Counted from the first letter of the stretch, positions 1-8,503 are shown. The stretch is 64,000 nucleotides of DNA from Rhizobacter sp. Root1221 (GCF_001425785.1 NZ_LMDI01000018.1:1-64000); one strand, 5' to 3'. Made by a program: numbers and translations. The notes: generated from the letters alone by a model not told the origin.

Positions 1-94
1 CAGTTGTATCGACGACGAAGGCAAGCCGCGCAAGCCTTCGCCGCCGCCAGTTGTATCGACGACGAAGGCAAGCCGCGCAAGCCTTCGCCGCCGC
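1..94. repeat. 47-bp direct tandem repeat, two copies
   Basis: Two identical adjacent 47-bp units (1-47 and 48-94) start CAGTTGTATCGACG. Each contains a hairpin with perfect 7-bp arms CGAAGGC / GCCTTCG (16-22 with 34-40; 63-69 with 81-87). Forty-seven is not a multiple of three, so a reading frame shifts between copies and the repeat is unlikely to be coding. The array may extend left of the window. The hairpins could act as weak transcription terminators, but no T-tract follows. Confidence 0.85.
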
Positions 95-111
95 CCAACC
101 GCCCCTGTTCA

Positions 112-240
112 ACTGAGGGGGAAATTATTCCGGACAGTAGTGGGCGAACGCCGGGATCTCCAGCGGTGGACGGGAACGCTGCTGTTCAGCGAGAAGGTGG
201 AGATCCCGGCCTGCGCCGGGACGACAGGGCTGTGTGGGCA
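112..240. repeat. Extragenic modular inverted repeat, copy 1
   Basis: A flank reading GAAATTATTCCGGACAGTAG (121-140) leads into a 59-bp module (151-209) bounded by perfect 12-bp inverted arms CCGGGATCTCCA and TGGAGATCCCGG. The same flank and module recur at 17085-17215, but there the 35-bp centre of the module is in the opposite orientation with 3 mismatches. Other partial copies lie near 10.7-11.1 kb and 16.8-17.4 kb. No open frame is convincing. It resembles repetitive extragenic palindromes or a small non-autonomous element. Confidence 0.75.
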
Positions 241-346
241 ACCTCGGAGGTCGGGCGCCCACTGCCCGCGGGCGTCTCGCGAATCGAGTCGCACGCTCGC
301 TCTTCGGATCGCGGCGCGACGCCGTGCCGAAATATCAGAAAGAGTG

Positions 347-375
347 TTGACGGACTGGTAAAGACTATTTACCAT
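347..375 (+). promoter_or_regulatory. Candidate promoter with internal inverted-repeat operator
   Basis: TTGACG at 347-352 and TACCAT at 370-375 are separated by 17 bp and resemble sigma-70 -35 and -10 boxes. An inverted repeat with 7-bp arms TGGTAAA and TTTACCA around GACTA (356-374) lies between and over the -10 box, as expected for a repressor site. The region is AT-richer than its surroundings. The transcript would start near 382 and meet the terminator at 581-613. The boxes are read by eye only. Confidence 0.4.
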
Positions 376-613
376 CCGGCTTCAGTTCACCCAAACACAC
401 CCTCACCACCGCCCCAAGGATCCACCGTGCACCGCCCAGCCCACCTCCAACGCACCACACCCGCCCAGGGTTCGTTTGCGTTCGTGCGTGGCACGGACGG
501 CAGCCGCCGCGGTGATGAGGATTGCCCGCTCCCGGGAGAGGGAAGCGCCTGACCGCGCACCCTCCACGCTCTGCTCGCAGAGGCCCGGCATCCGACAGGA
601 TCCGGGCCTTTTT
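376..613 (+). other. Candidate non-coding transcription unit
   Basis: About 230 nt between a plausible promoter (347-375) and a strong intrinsic terminator (581-613) contain no reading frame with a ribosome-binding site or recognisable protein. The first half is rich in C and A. I do not recognise a known RNA family (it is not 4.5S, 6S, tmRNA or RNase P by inspection). It could be an sRNA, a leader, or the tail of a transcript starting further upstream. Its closeness to the tRNA/RtcB cassette may be incidental. Confidence 0.3.
581..613 (+). terminator. Rho-independent terminator
   Basis: An 8-bp GC-rich stem AGGCCCGG (581-588) pairs with CCGGGCCT (602-609). An inner helix ATCC/GGAT further closes the loop, and a run of five T starting at 609 follows. 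This is a textbook intrinsic terminator for plus-strand transcription. It would insulate the downstream tRNA/HNH/RtcB cassette from upstream transcription, so that cassette should have its own promoter in 614-794, where I see no convincing sigma-70 pair. Confidence 0.85.
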
Positions 614-794
614 GTTTTCCGCGGCAGCCGCGTGCCGCACCACTTCGGGTGTGTCCTCGCACTCCGTCATCGCCAGCCACCGGGTGTGGGCGGTGCGGGA
701 TGTGCGCGGCGCCACCGGCCCTCGTGCAGCGAGACACCACGTCCGACGGGACGACTCGCGCGGCGGGCACAGCCGAAGTGGTTTTTGTTCGAAT

Positions 795-870
795 GCCTCG
801 TTAACTCAGTGGCCAGAGTGCCGACCTGTCTAGTCGGAAGCCGCGGGTTCGACTCCCGCACGAGGCGCCA
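795..870 (+). tRNA. Divergent tRNA-Asp(GTC)-like gene
   Basis: A full cloverleaf can be drawn. The acceptor is GCCTCGT with ACGAGGC (795-801, 860-866). The D stem is ACTC/GAGT, the anticodon stem CCGAC/GTCGG with loop CTGTCTA (826-832), and the T arm GCGGG/CCCGC with TTCGACT. Discriminator G867 and encoded CCA (868-870) follow. The anticodon GTC reads GAC (Asp), and G73 fits Asp identity. The base after the anticodon is U, whereas position 37 is almost always a purine, and the acceptor stem is unlike housekeeping tRNA-Asp of related bacteria as I remember it. It lies 12 nt before a second tRNA and just upstream of HNH and rtcB, so it may be a specialised tRNA-like RNA. Confidence 0.8.
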
Positions 871-882
871 GCATTTGATTCT

Positions 883-961
883 GTCCCGTTAGCTCAGTTG
901 GATCCAGAGCGCCGGTCTACGAAACCGGAGGTCGCACGTTCGAGTCGTGCACGGGGCGCCA
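883..961 (+). tRNA. Divergent tRNA-Arg(ACG)-like gene
   Basis: The cloverleaf has acceptor GTCCCGT/ACGGGGC (883-889, 951-957, one G-U pair) and D stem GCTC/GAGC with a long 11-nt loop. The anticodon stem is CCGGT/ACCGG with loop CTACGAA (917-923) and the T arm GCACG/CGTGC with TTCGAGT. Discriminator G958 and encoded CCA (959-961) follow. The anticodon ACG would read CGT (Arg). Housekeeping tRNA-Arg(ACG) typically has a GC-only acceptor and A73, so this copy is divergent. The CCA ends 41 nt before the HNH start codon, which suggests one transcript carrying both tRNAs and the protein genes. Confidence 0.8.
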
Positions 962-1002
962 TGTTCACCGCGTTACCTGATCGCCCGCGAAAGGAGGGCC
1001 CC

Positions 1003-1578
1003 GTGTTATCCGACACCCACCAGCACGTGCTGCAACTCGACCTGCTCGGCACGCCACAGGCATGGATTTCCGTCGAACAGGCCGCGGTGCACCACGCGAG
1101 CGGCACTGTCGTGTGGGTGGACGGCGACGGCCCGCTGCGCACGCTGCGTGGCGGCTGGAACGCGGTCACCGGCCGGCAGTCGGCGATCGAGGTGTTCCCC
1201 ATCATCGCGGTGGGCGGCCACTCGCGCATCAACCTGTTCGACGTGGCGCCCGCCGTGACCCGCCGCAAGCTGTTCCAGCGCGACCGGCACACGTGTGCCT
1301 ATTGCAGCCAGCGGTTTGCCGACCGCGACCTGCAGTGCGAACACATCGTGCCGGCCAGCCGCGGCGGGCCGTGGTCGTGGATGAACCTGGTGGCCGCATG
1401 TGGCGCATGCAACGGCCGCAAGGCCGCGCGCACGCCGGCGGAGGCGGGCATGCCGCTCGTGTACCTGCCGTACGTGCCCAGCCGGTTCGAGGACTTCCTG
1501 CTGGCCGGCCGTTCGATCCGCGCGGACGTGCACGACTGGCTGGCGGTGCGCCTGCCAAAAGGATCGCGGTTGAACTGA
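1003..1578 (+). CDS. HNH endonuclease
   Basis: The protein is 191 residues with an HNH_5-like nuclease domain in its C-terminal half. Zinc-type cysteines are C98-x2-C101 and C133-x2-C136. The catalytic block reads CEHIVPASRGG (E113-H114), followed by the conserved MNLVAACGACN. The N-terminal half (about 1-85) is not a domain I recognise. GTG at 1003 is chosen because AAAGGAGGG sits just upstream; an in-frame ATG at 961 would overlap the tRNA CCA end. Family members cut DNA and sometimes RNA; the target here is unknown. Placement between tRNA genes and rtcB invites the idea that it acts on nucleic acid that RtcB then handles, but this is inference. Confidence 0.85.
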   Translation: MLSDTHQHVLQLDLLGTPQAWISVEQAAVHHASGTVVWVDGDGPLRTLRGGWNAVTGRQSAIEVFPIIAVGGHSRINLFDVAPAVTRRKLFQRDRHTCAYCSQRFADRDLQCEHIVPASRGGPWSWMNLVAACGACNGRKAARTPAEAGMPLVYLPYVPSRFEDFLLAGRSIRADVHDWLAVRLPKGSRLN

Positions 1579-1620
1579 ACTTGCCGGCGACGGCAGACGT
1601 CGAAATGAGGAGAAGAGGGC

Positions 1621-1809
1621 ATGAACCCCATCCAGCGGGTCACCGTGAAAAAGAACGAACGCGCACTGCTGCTGCGCAACGGCGAGTTCGACCGTGTGCT
1701 CGAACCGGGCCATCACTGGCTGTTCGCGCCGGTCGACCACCTCCGCGTCGAGGTGATCCCGCTCGAGCGCCTGGACCAGGCGCTCGCCGGGCGCCTGCCG
1801 CAGCGCTGA
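1621..1809 (+). CDS. Short slipin (SPFH/Band-7) N-terminal protein
   Basis: This 62-residue protein starts MNPIQRVTVKKNERALLL and resembles only the N-terminal entry segment of slipin-family proteins (VKKNERALL, then an EPGHHWLF block). Slipins are usually 250-380 residues, so the Band-7 core and C-terminus are absent. The frame is intact, has its own Shine-Dalgarno (GAGGAGAAG before the ATG), and ends 14 nt before rtcB, so it looks like a clean deletion, not a frameshift. It may be a functional microprotein or a relic kept for operon spacing. It lacks an obvious membrane helix. The slipin assignment rests on the N-terminal motif only. Confidence 0.6.
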   Translation: MNPIQRVTVKKNERALLLRNGEFDRVLEPGHHWLFAPVDHLRVEVIPLERLDQALAGRLPQR

Positions 1810-1823
1810 CAAGGAGAAACGAG

Positions 1824-3041
<1,218 letters not shown>

Positions 3042-3240
3042 TACCGACGGCCCAGCGCCGCGCCATGGCATGAACATGCGTTCACAGAGGCGTGGCCGGT
3101 GCGCAAAGGTCCCCCTTTGAGTGCCGCAGCGCAATCGAGGAATTCGCGGATGCGGGAAAGCTGGGGCGAGGCGCACCATTCGCGCGGTGAGTGACGCCCC
3201 CGACGATCCAGAACGCGTGTGCTGCCCGCTGCGCGCGGGG

Positions 3241-4128
3241 CTACTGCGCCGCCGTGGCCTTCTTGAAGGCCTCGATGAAGTCCGACACCGCCTGTTGCGA
3301 GCGAATGCCTTGTGGCAGCAGCGCCTTGACGTCCACGGGCACCTCGGGAAGCAGGGTGCGCACGTGCAGGCCGCCGCTCGATGCCGCCTGGGCCGTGAAC
3401 GAGTCGATGATCGCCGGGCCGAACCCTTCCTCGGCCAGCACCATCGCGATGTGGTGCGTCTGCACCGTGATGCCCGGCTGAGGCTTCAGGCCCAGCCTGG
3501 CCCATTGGTCCGCGAGGATGATGCCGAGCGGGTCGCCCTCGTCGATGTGGATGAACGGCGTGCGCAACACCTCGGAGAACGTGATGGTCGTTCGGCGGTC
3601 GGTGCCGCGCGTGCCCGCGCGCGATACGCACACCAGGCGTCCGGTGGCGAGCTTCTCTTCGAGCAGCGCGGGGTGCGGCATGCTGCCGTAGACGATGCCC
3701 ACGTCGGCCTCGTGCAGCGCCATCGCGCGTGCGATGTCGTTCGTGTGCAGGGTGCGGATGGACACCGCCATGTCGGGGTGCCGCCGCCGGAAGATCTGCA
3801 GCGCGTCGGGCAGTGCGCGCACGGCCAGCGACGGGACGATGAGGATGCGGAATGCCGTCTGCGCGCCGCTGCCGAGCGCGGTGGAGATACGGCGCACGGC
3901 CTCGAGCTGCGACATCAAACGCTGCACCTCGGGATACAGCGACTGCGCCTCGGCCGTGGGCACCAGCCGATTGCGCTGGCGCGTGAAGAGCGCGTAGCCC
4001 AACTGGATCTCCGCGTGTTGCAAGGTCTGGGTAACCGCCGATTGCGTGACGTGGAGAAGTCGGGCAGCCCCGCTCGCCGACCCCGTGAGCATCACGGCAT
4101 GGAACGCTTCGATGTGCTTGAGACGCAT
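3241..4128 (-). CDS. LysR-family transcriptional regulator
   Basis: The 295-residue protein has an N-terminal winged helix-turn-helix (about 4-62; GSASGAARLLHVTQSAVTQTL) and a C-terminal two-lobed effector domain (about 90-290). It is divergent from the acidic amino-acid uptake and catabolism cluster starting at 4278, with a 149-bp shared control region containing a T-N11-A type palindrome at 4169-4183. By the usual LysR pattern it probably activates that cluster in response to an amino acid or pathway intermediate and represses itself. The effector cannot be read from sequence. Confidence 0.93.
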   Translation of the reverse strand: MRLKHIEAFHAVMLTGSASGAARLLHVTQSAVTQTLQHAEIQLGYALFTRQRNRLVPTAEAQSLYPEVQRLMSQLEAVRRISTALGSGAQTAFRILIVPSLAVRALPDALQIFRRRHPDMAVSIRTLHTNDIARAMALHEADVGIVYGSMPHPALLEEKLATGRLVCVSRAGTRGTDRRTTITFSEVLRTPFIHIDEGDPLGIILADQWARLGLKPQPGITVQTHHIAMVLAEEGFGPAIIDSFTAQAASSGGLHVRTLLPEVPVDVKALLPQGIRSQQAVSDFIEAFKKATAAQ

Positions 4129-4168
4129 GGTGGATGAACTCCTTCGAAATCAGCCGCAAGGGCCATGT

Positions 4169-4183
4169 ATTAGTTCAGCTAAT
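4169..4183. promoter_or_regulatory. Candidate LysR recognition site
   Basis: ATTAG-TTCAG-CTAAT is a perfect 5-bp-arm palindrome with the T-N11-A layout typical of LysR regulator binding sites. It sits between the divergent LysR gene (start 4128) and the first binding-protein gene (start 4278), in an AT-rich patch. It is the likely primary recognition site of the adjacent LysR. Confidence 0.5.
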
Positions 4184-4277
4184 GGTATGTGCGTGAAACG
4201 GCTCACACAACGGAACGTGCAATTCGTACTATTTCTTTGCCCAGTCGATTGCACCTTCCGCACAAAGGAAACCCACC

Positions 4278-5171
4278 ATGTCCTCGATCAACAAGCTCAT
4301 TCCCCTGATCCTGACCGCTGTCGCCGGAGGCGTGCAAGCCCAGCAGCCATCGACCATCGACAAGGTCAAGGCCAGCGGCACCATCACGGTGGGTTACCGC
4401 GAATCCTCCATTCCCTTCTCCTACCTCGGCGGCGAGGGCGGCAAGCCGACGGGCTTCGGGTGGGACATCTGCGGAAAGATCGTGGAGCAGGTGAGGAAGG
4501 CCACGGGGCGCGCCGATCTGCAGGTGGCCACCCAGGCCCTCACGCCGCAGAACCGCATCCCGTTGATCCAGAACGGCACGGTCGATCTCGAATGCGGCTC
4601 GACGACCAACAACGTGGAGCGCGCCAAGCAGGTGGCCTTCGCCGTCAACTACTTCTACACCGGCACGCGCTTCCTGGTGAAGGCCGCATCCCCGGTCAAG
4701 GGCTATGCGGACTTGAAGGGCAAGAAGGTCGTGTCCACCACCGGCACCACCAACTTCATGGTGCTTCGCAAGCTCAACCACGAGCAATCGATCGGGTTCG
4801 ACCTCGTGGCCTCGAAGGACCATGCGGAATCGGCACTGCTCGTGCAACAGGGCCGCGCCGATGCCTTCGGCATGGACGACATCCTGCTTTACGGGCTTCG
4901 CGCCAGTTCGGAGAAACCGGCGGATTGGTCGGTCGTGGGTGACCCGATCCAGGTGGAGCCGTACTCGATCATGCTGCGCAAGGACGACCCCGCGTTCAAG
5001 AAGCTGGTCGACGACACCGTGACTGGCCTGATGAAAAGCGGCGAGTTCGAAGTGCTCTACAAGAAGTGGTTCATGTCACCCATTCCCCCGCGCGGCATCA
5101 ACCTCAACGCCCCGATGAGCAAGGAACTGCGGGACAACATCAAGTCGTTCTCCGACAAACCCGCGGCCTGA
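4278..5171 (+). CDS. Glutamate/aspartate-type ABC substrate-binding protein
   Basis: This periplasmic solute-binding protein has 297 residues and a cleavable signal peptide (about 1-21, ending GVQAQ). The SBP_bac_3 fold is clear: the GTITVGYRESSIPFSY strand near the N-terminus, LECGSTTNN (the specificity segment typical of GltI/AatJ acidic amino-acid binders) and a KGKKVVSTTGTTN hinge motif. An AAAGGAAA ribosome site precedes the ATG. It is separated from the permease genes (8559-10677) by racemase, aspA and a second binding protein, but all are on one strand and probably co-regulated. L-Asp/L-Glu binding is inferred; D-aspartate is possible given the neighbours. Confidence 0.92.
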   Translation: MSSINKLIPLILTAVAGGVQAQQPSTIDKVKASGTITVGYRESSIPFSYLGGEGGKPTGFGWDICGKIVEQVRKATGRADLQVATQALTPQNRIPLIQNGTVDLECGSTTNNVERAKQVAFAVNYFYTGTRFLVKAASPVKGYADLKGKKVVSTTGTTNFMVLRKLNHEQSIGFDLVASKDHAESALLVQQGRADAFGMDDILLYGLRASSEKPADWSVVGDPIQVEPYSIMLRKDDPAFKKLVDDTVTGLMKSGEFEVLYKKWFMSPIPPRGINLNAPMSKELRDNIKSFSDKPAA

Positions 5172-5206
5172 GCCTGCTTGAACGAATACCCCCATCCAGG
5201 ACCACC

Positions 5207-5992
5207 ATGTTGATCAAAGATGAACCGCGTCTCGTGCCCACCGTGGCCCGCACGCTGCCCTCCGTCAGCGAGAATTTCGGCGTGGTCGGTGTCCTGGGTG
5301 GCATGGGGCCCCTGGCCACCGTCGACTTCATGCGCAAGATGCTCGAGGCCACGCCAGCACACCGGGACCAGGAACACGTTCCGGTCGTCGTGAGCTGCAT
5401 TCCCCAGGTGCCCGACCGCACCGAGGCGTTCCGCGGTGCCGGCGCCTCGCCGCTTGCCGCCATGCTCGAGAGCGGCCAGCGCCTCGTGGCCGCGGGTGTC
5501 GGCAGCATCGTCATCCCGTGCAACACGGCGCACTTGTGGTTCGATGAGCTCCAGGAGGCGATCGACCTGCCGATGCTGCACCTGGTCGACGCGGCCCTCG
5601 AAGAGGCGGTGAAGGTGGGTGGCGCGAACGGCCGCATCGGGCTGCTCGCGACCGAAGCGACACTGGCCTCCGGCCTGTACGTCAATCGCAGATCCCCGCG
5701 GCTGCCGGCCCACAAGGTGCAGTGGTTGCTGCCGACGGCAGGCGAGATCATGGAACTCGTCATGCCCGGGATCGCCGCCGTCAAGGCGGGCAAGCTCGAG
5801 ATCGCCACGGAATTCCTCCGCGCGGCCGCCCGGTTGCTGCAGCAGCGCGGCGCCTCCGCGGTGGTGCTGGGATGCACCGAGATCCCCATCGTGCTTCACG
5901 CATCGAACGCCCCCCTGCCCGTGATCGATGCCACCGCGGCTTTGGCGCGCAAGGCAGTCATGTGGTCGATGGCATCAAGCTTGCAGGCCTGA
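5207..5992 (+). CDS. Aspartate/glutamate racemase family protein
   Basis: The protein has 261 residues and is a cofactor-independent Asp/Glu racemase of the RacX/YgeA type. The N-terminus reads GVVGVLGGMGPLATVDFMRK. The two catalytic cysteines of the family appear as VIPCNTAHLW and VVLGCTEIP, in line with a two-base mechanism that interconverts D- and L-amino acids in the cytoplasm. The start at 5207 is the first ATG after the binding-protein stop; an upstream in-frame ATG lies inside that gene. Directly before aspA, it most likely supplies L-aspartate from D-aspartate. Confidence 0.92.
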   Translation: MLIKDEPRLVPTVARTLPSVSENFGVVGVLGGMGPLATVDFMRKMLEATPAHRDQEHVPVVVSCIPQVPDRTEAFRGAGASPLAAMLESGQRLVAAGVGSIVIPCNTAHLWFDELQEAIDLPMLHLVDAALEEAVKVGGANGRIGLLATEATLASGLYVNRRSPRLPAHKVQWLLPTAGEIMELVMPGIAAVKAGKLEIATEFLRAAARLLQQRGASAVVLGCTEIPIVLHASNAPLPVIDATAALARKAVMWSMASSLQA

Positions 5993-6008
5993 ACGACGAA
6001 ACACCCGC

Positions 6009-7484
6009 ATGGACCACCTGATGACCCACTCGAACCCAACGAACCGAACCAATCCCACGAACGCTCGCGAGGAACATGATTTCCTCGGCTCGATGCAGAT
6101 CCCGCACTCAGCTTACTGGGGCATCCATGCGGCACGTGCGATGGAGAACTTCCCCATCAGCGGGCGCACCATCGGCGAATGTCCGGACCTCATCTGGGCG
6201 ATGGCCCAGGTGAAGAAGGCCTCGGTCATCGCGAATGCCAAGCTGGGTGTCGTGAAACCCGAAATCGCCAAGGCCATCACGGCCGCGTGCGACGAAGTCA
6301 TCGGCGGGGCATTGCACGAACACTTCGTGGTCGACGTGATCCAGGGCGGTGCCGGCACCAGCACCAACATGAATGCGAACGAGGTGATCGCGAACCGCGC
6401 GCTGGAACTCCTGAACGCGGAGAAGGGGCGCTACGACCTGATCCACCCGAACGACCACGTCAATGCCTCGCAGAGCACCAACGACGTGTACCCGACGGCC
6501 CTGCGCCTGGCGGCGTGGCGGGGCATCGACCATCTCCTGGTGGCGATGCGCGACTTGCGGGTCGCACTCGAAGGCAAGGCCGTGAAGTTCGCGGACGTGC
6601 TGAAGATCGGCCGCACGCAGTTGCAAGACGCCGTGCCGATGACCCTGGGCCAGGAGTTCCTGTCCTTCGCCATCATGATCGGCGAGGACGAGCTTCGCCT
6701 GAGCGAAGCGCGGCTCCTGATCACCGAGGTCAACCTGGGCGCCACCGCGATCGGCACCGGCATCAATGCGCCGGCGGGTTACTCGGCCACCGTCATCCCG
6801 TTGCTCGCGGAGATATCCGGCATCCCGGTGGTCAAGGCCGCCAACCTGATAGAGGCCACGCAAGACACGGGTGCCTTCGTGCAACTGTCCGGCGTGCTCA
6901 AGCGCGTGGCGTGCAAGCTGAGCAAGATCTGCAACGACCTGCGGCTCTTGTCGTCGGGGCCCCAGGCCGGCTTCGGCGAAATCTTCCTGCCGGCGCGGCA
7001 GGCCGGTTCGTCGATCATGCCGGGCAAGGTCAATCCCGTGATCCCCGAGGTGGTCAACCAGATCGCCTTCGAAGTCATCGGCAACGACATGACGATCACG
7101 ATGGCCAGCGAGGGGGGGCAACTCCAGCTCAATGCCTTCGAGCCCATCATTGCCTGGTCGCTGCACAAGAGCATCATGCACCTGACACATGGGTGCCGCA
7201 CCCTCCAGCACCACTGCATCGAAGGGATCGAGGCCAACAGGCCGCTCCTCGCGCGCCGTGTGGCCGAGTCCGTGACCCTCGTGACCGCGTTGAACCCGTT
7301 CATCGGTTATGAGAAGTCCGCCGCCATCGCGAAGCGTGTGCTGCGTCATGGCGGGACCATCGCGGATGCGGTGCAGGACATGGACCTGATGTCGGCATCG
7401 GATCTGGCCGCGCTGCTGGTTCCGGAACGGCTGACACAACCGGTGGCCGAACGCCAGGCCCGGCCTGCCGCCGACGTCGTCTGA
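6009..7484 (+). CDS. aspA: Aspartate ammonia-lyase
   Basis: AspA converts L-aspartate to fumarate and ammonium. The 491-residue protein belongs to the fumarase/aspartase superfamily and keeps the AspA-type segments QGGAGTSTNMNANEVIANRA, NPNDHVNASQSTNDVYPT (written here in part: HVNASQSTND), GRTQLQDAVPMTLGQEF and the signature loop GSSIMPGKVNPV with its catalytic serine. These align better with E. coli AspA than with FumC by eye. An N-terminal extension of about 15 residues (NPTNRTNPTN) is low-complexity; a second ATG at 6021 is a possible start. It sits between the racemase and the second binding protein. Confidence 0.95.
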   Translation: MDHLMTHSNPTNRTNPTNAREEHDFLGSMQIPHSAYWGIHAARAMENFPISGRTIGECPDLIWAMAQVKKASVIANAKLGVVKPEIAKAITAACDEVIGGALHEHFVVDVIQGGAGTSTNMNANEVIANRALELLNAEKGRYDLIHPNDHVNASQSTNDVYPTALRLAAWRGIDHLLVAMRDLRVALEGKAVKFADVLKIGRTQLQDAVPMTLGQEFLSFAIMIGEDELRLSEARLLITEVNLGATAIGTGINAPAGYSATVIPLLAEISGIPVVKAANLIEATQDTGAFVQLSGVLKRVACKLSKICNDLRLLSSGPQAGFGEIFLPARQAGSSIMPGKVNPVIPEVVNQIAFEVIGNDMTITMASEGGQLQLNAFEPIIAWSLHKSIMHLTHGCRTLQHHCIEGIEANRPLLARRVAESVTLVTALNPFIGYEKSAAIAKRVLRHGGTIADAVQDMDLMSASDLAALLVPERLTQPVAERQARPAADVV

Positions 7485-7606
7485 CCGTCGCGCGCCTGTT
7501 CGAAGGGGTGGCGTCATGCGCCAGTGCCTGGCCGCCGCCCCCACGAGTTGGCTGAGCAAGGCCGTCCAGGTTTTTCGTCTCGCGGCTAGCGCCACCGGAG
7601 GTTGAC

Positions 7607-8503
7607 ATGATGTTCCATGACATGCGGTCGCTGTGCGCAGCGACGTGCCTGGCTGCGCTCGCCTTTTCCGCGTGCGCGGGCCCCGTCCTCGACCGGATCA
7701 AGCAGACCGGCAAGGTGGTGATCGCCTACCGGGAGACCTCCGTGCCGTTCTCTTACCTGGCCCGGGCCGAAGGGCCGCCGGTCGGTTACGCGATCGACCT
7801 GTGCCAACGGCTGGTGCGGGCGGTCGCGAAGAAGCTCGAGATCGGGACCCTGCGGGTCGAGTACCTGCTGGTGGACAACGCCACGCGCATCTCCAGCGTG
7901 GTGGAGGGCCACGCGGACCTGGCGTGCGAGTCGACCACGAACACGGCCGAGCGCCGGGAGAAGGTGGCCTTCACGATTCCCCACTACGTCACCGGTGCGC
8001 GGATCGTGGTGCGTGCGGGCGACCCGTTCAATGGGCTGTCGGACTTTCGCGGCAGGAAGCTCGTGTCCACCACCGGGACGAACCCCATGAGGGCCCTGGA
8101 CCAAGGCAACCGGCTCCACAACCAGGGCATCCTGGTGGGCGAAGTGGCCGATCACGCGCAGGGCATCCTCGCGGTGGAAACCGGCACCGCCGACGGCTTC
8201 CTGATGGACGAGGCGCTGCTCCACGGGATGGTCGCCGCCCGCCCCGACCCGTCGCGCCTGAAGATCGTGGGGCGGTACGTGACGGTCGAACCGCTGGCCA
8301 TCGTGCTGCCCCGGGACGATGCCGCGTTCAAGCGCATCGTCGATGACGAGATGCGCCGGCTCATCCTGTCGGGAGAAGCCGCGGCGCTCCACGACCAATG
8401 GTTTCTCCAGCCCATCCCGCCCGGCGGCCGCAGCCTGCATCTCAAGATGCCCTACCTCCTCAAGGACTTCTGGAAGTACCCGACCGACTGGGTACCCAAC
8501 TGA
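7607..8503 (+). CDS. Second acidic amino-acid ABC binding protein
   Basis: The 298-residue periplasmic binding protein has an N-terminal signal (about 1-24, ending FSACAG). It parallels the protein at 4278-5171: VVIAYRETSVPFSYL, LACESTTNTAERREKVAF and GRKLVSTTGTN align motif for motif, so the two are paralogues. It lies immediately upstream of the permease genes and is probably the cognate receptor of that transporter, with the first one serving the same permease with another ligand range. CCGGAGG precedes the tandem ATGATG. The Cys after FSA is a weak lipobox at best. Confidence 0.92.
   Translation: MMFHDMRSLCAATCLAALAFSACAGPVLDRIKQTGKVVIAYRETSVPFSYLARAEGPPVGYAIDLCQRLVRAVAKKLEIGTLRVEYLLVDNATRISSVVEGHADLACESTTNTAERREKVAFTIPHYVTGARIVVRAGDPFNGLSDFRGRKLVSTTGTNPMRALDQGNRLHNQGILVGEVADHAQGILAVETGTADGFLMDEALLHGMVAARPDPSRLKIVGRYVTVEPLAIVLPRDDAAFKRIVDDEMRRLILSGEAAALHDQWFLQPIPPGGRSLHLKMPYLLKDFWKYPTDWVPN

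Noticed and set aside
1-94. CRISPR array
   Set aside because: Two 47-bp units are directly adjacent with no spacers, and there are no cas genes in the window.
689-706. Possible sigma-54 promoter (GG-N10-GC) before the tRNA/RtcB cassette
   Set aside because: Only the invariant dinucleotides and a few other bases match; such spacing is frequent by chance at this GC content, and no RtcR gene is visible.
961-1002. Upstream ATG at 961 as the HNH start
   Set aside because: It overlaps the tRNA CCA end and has no Shine-Dalgarno, whereas GTG 1003 follows AAAGGAGGG.
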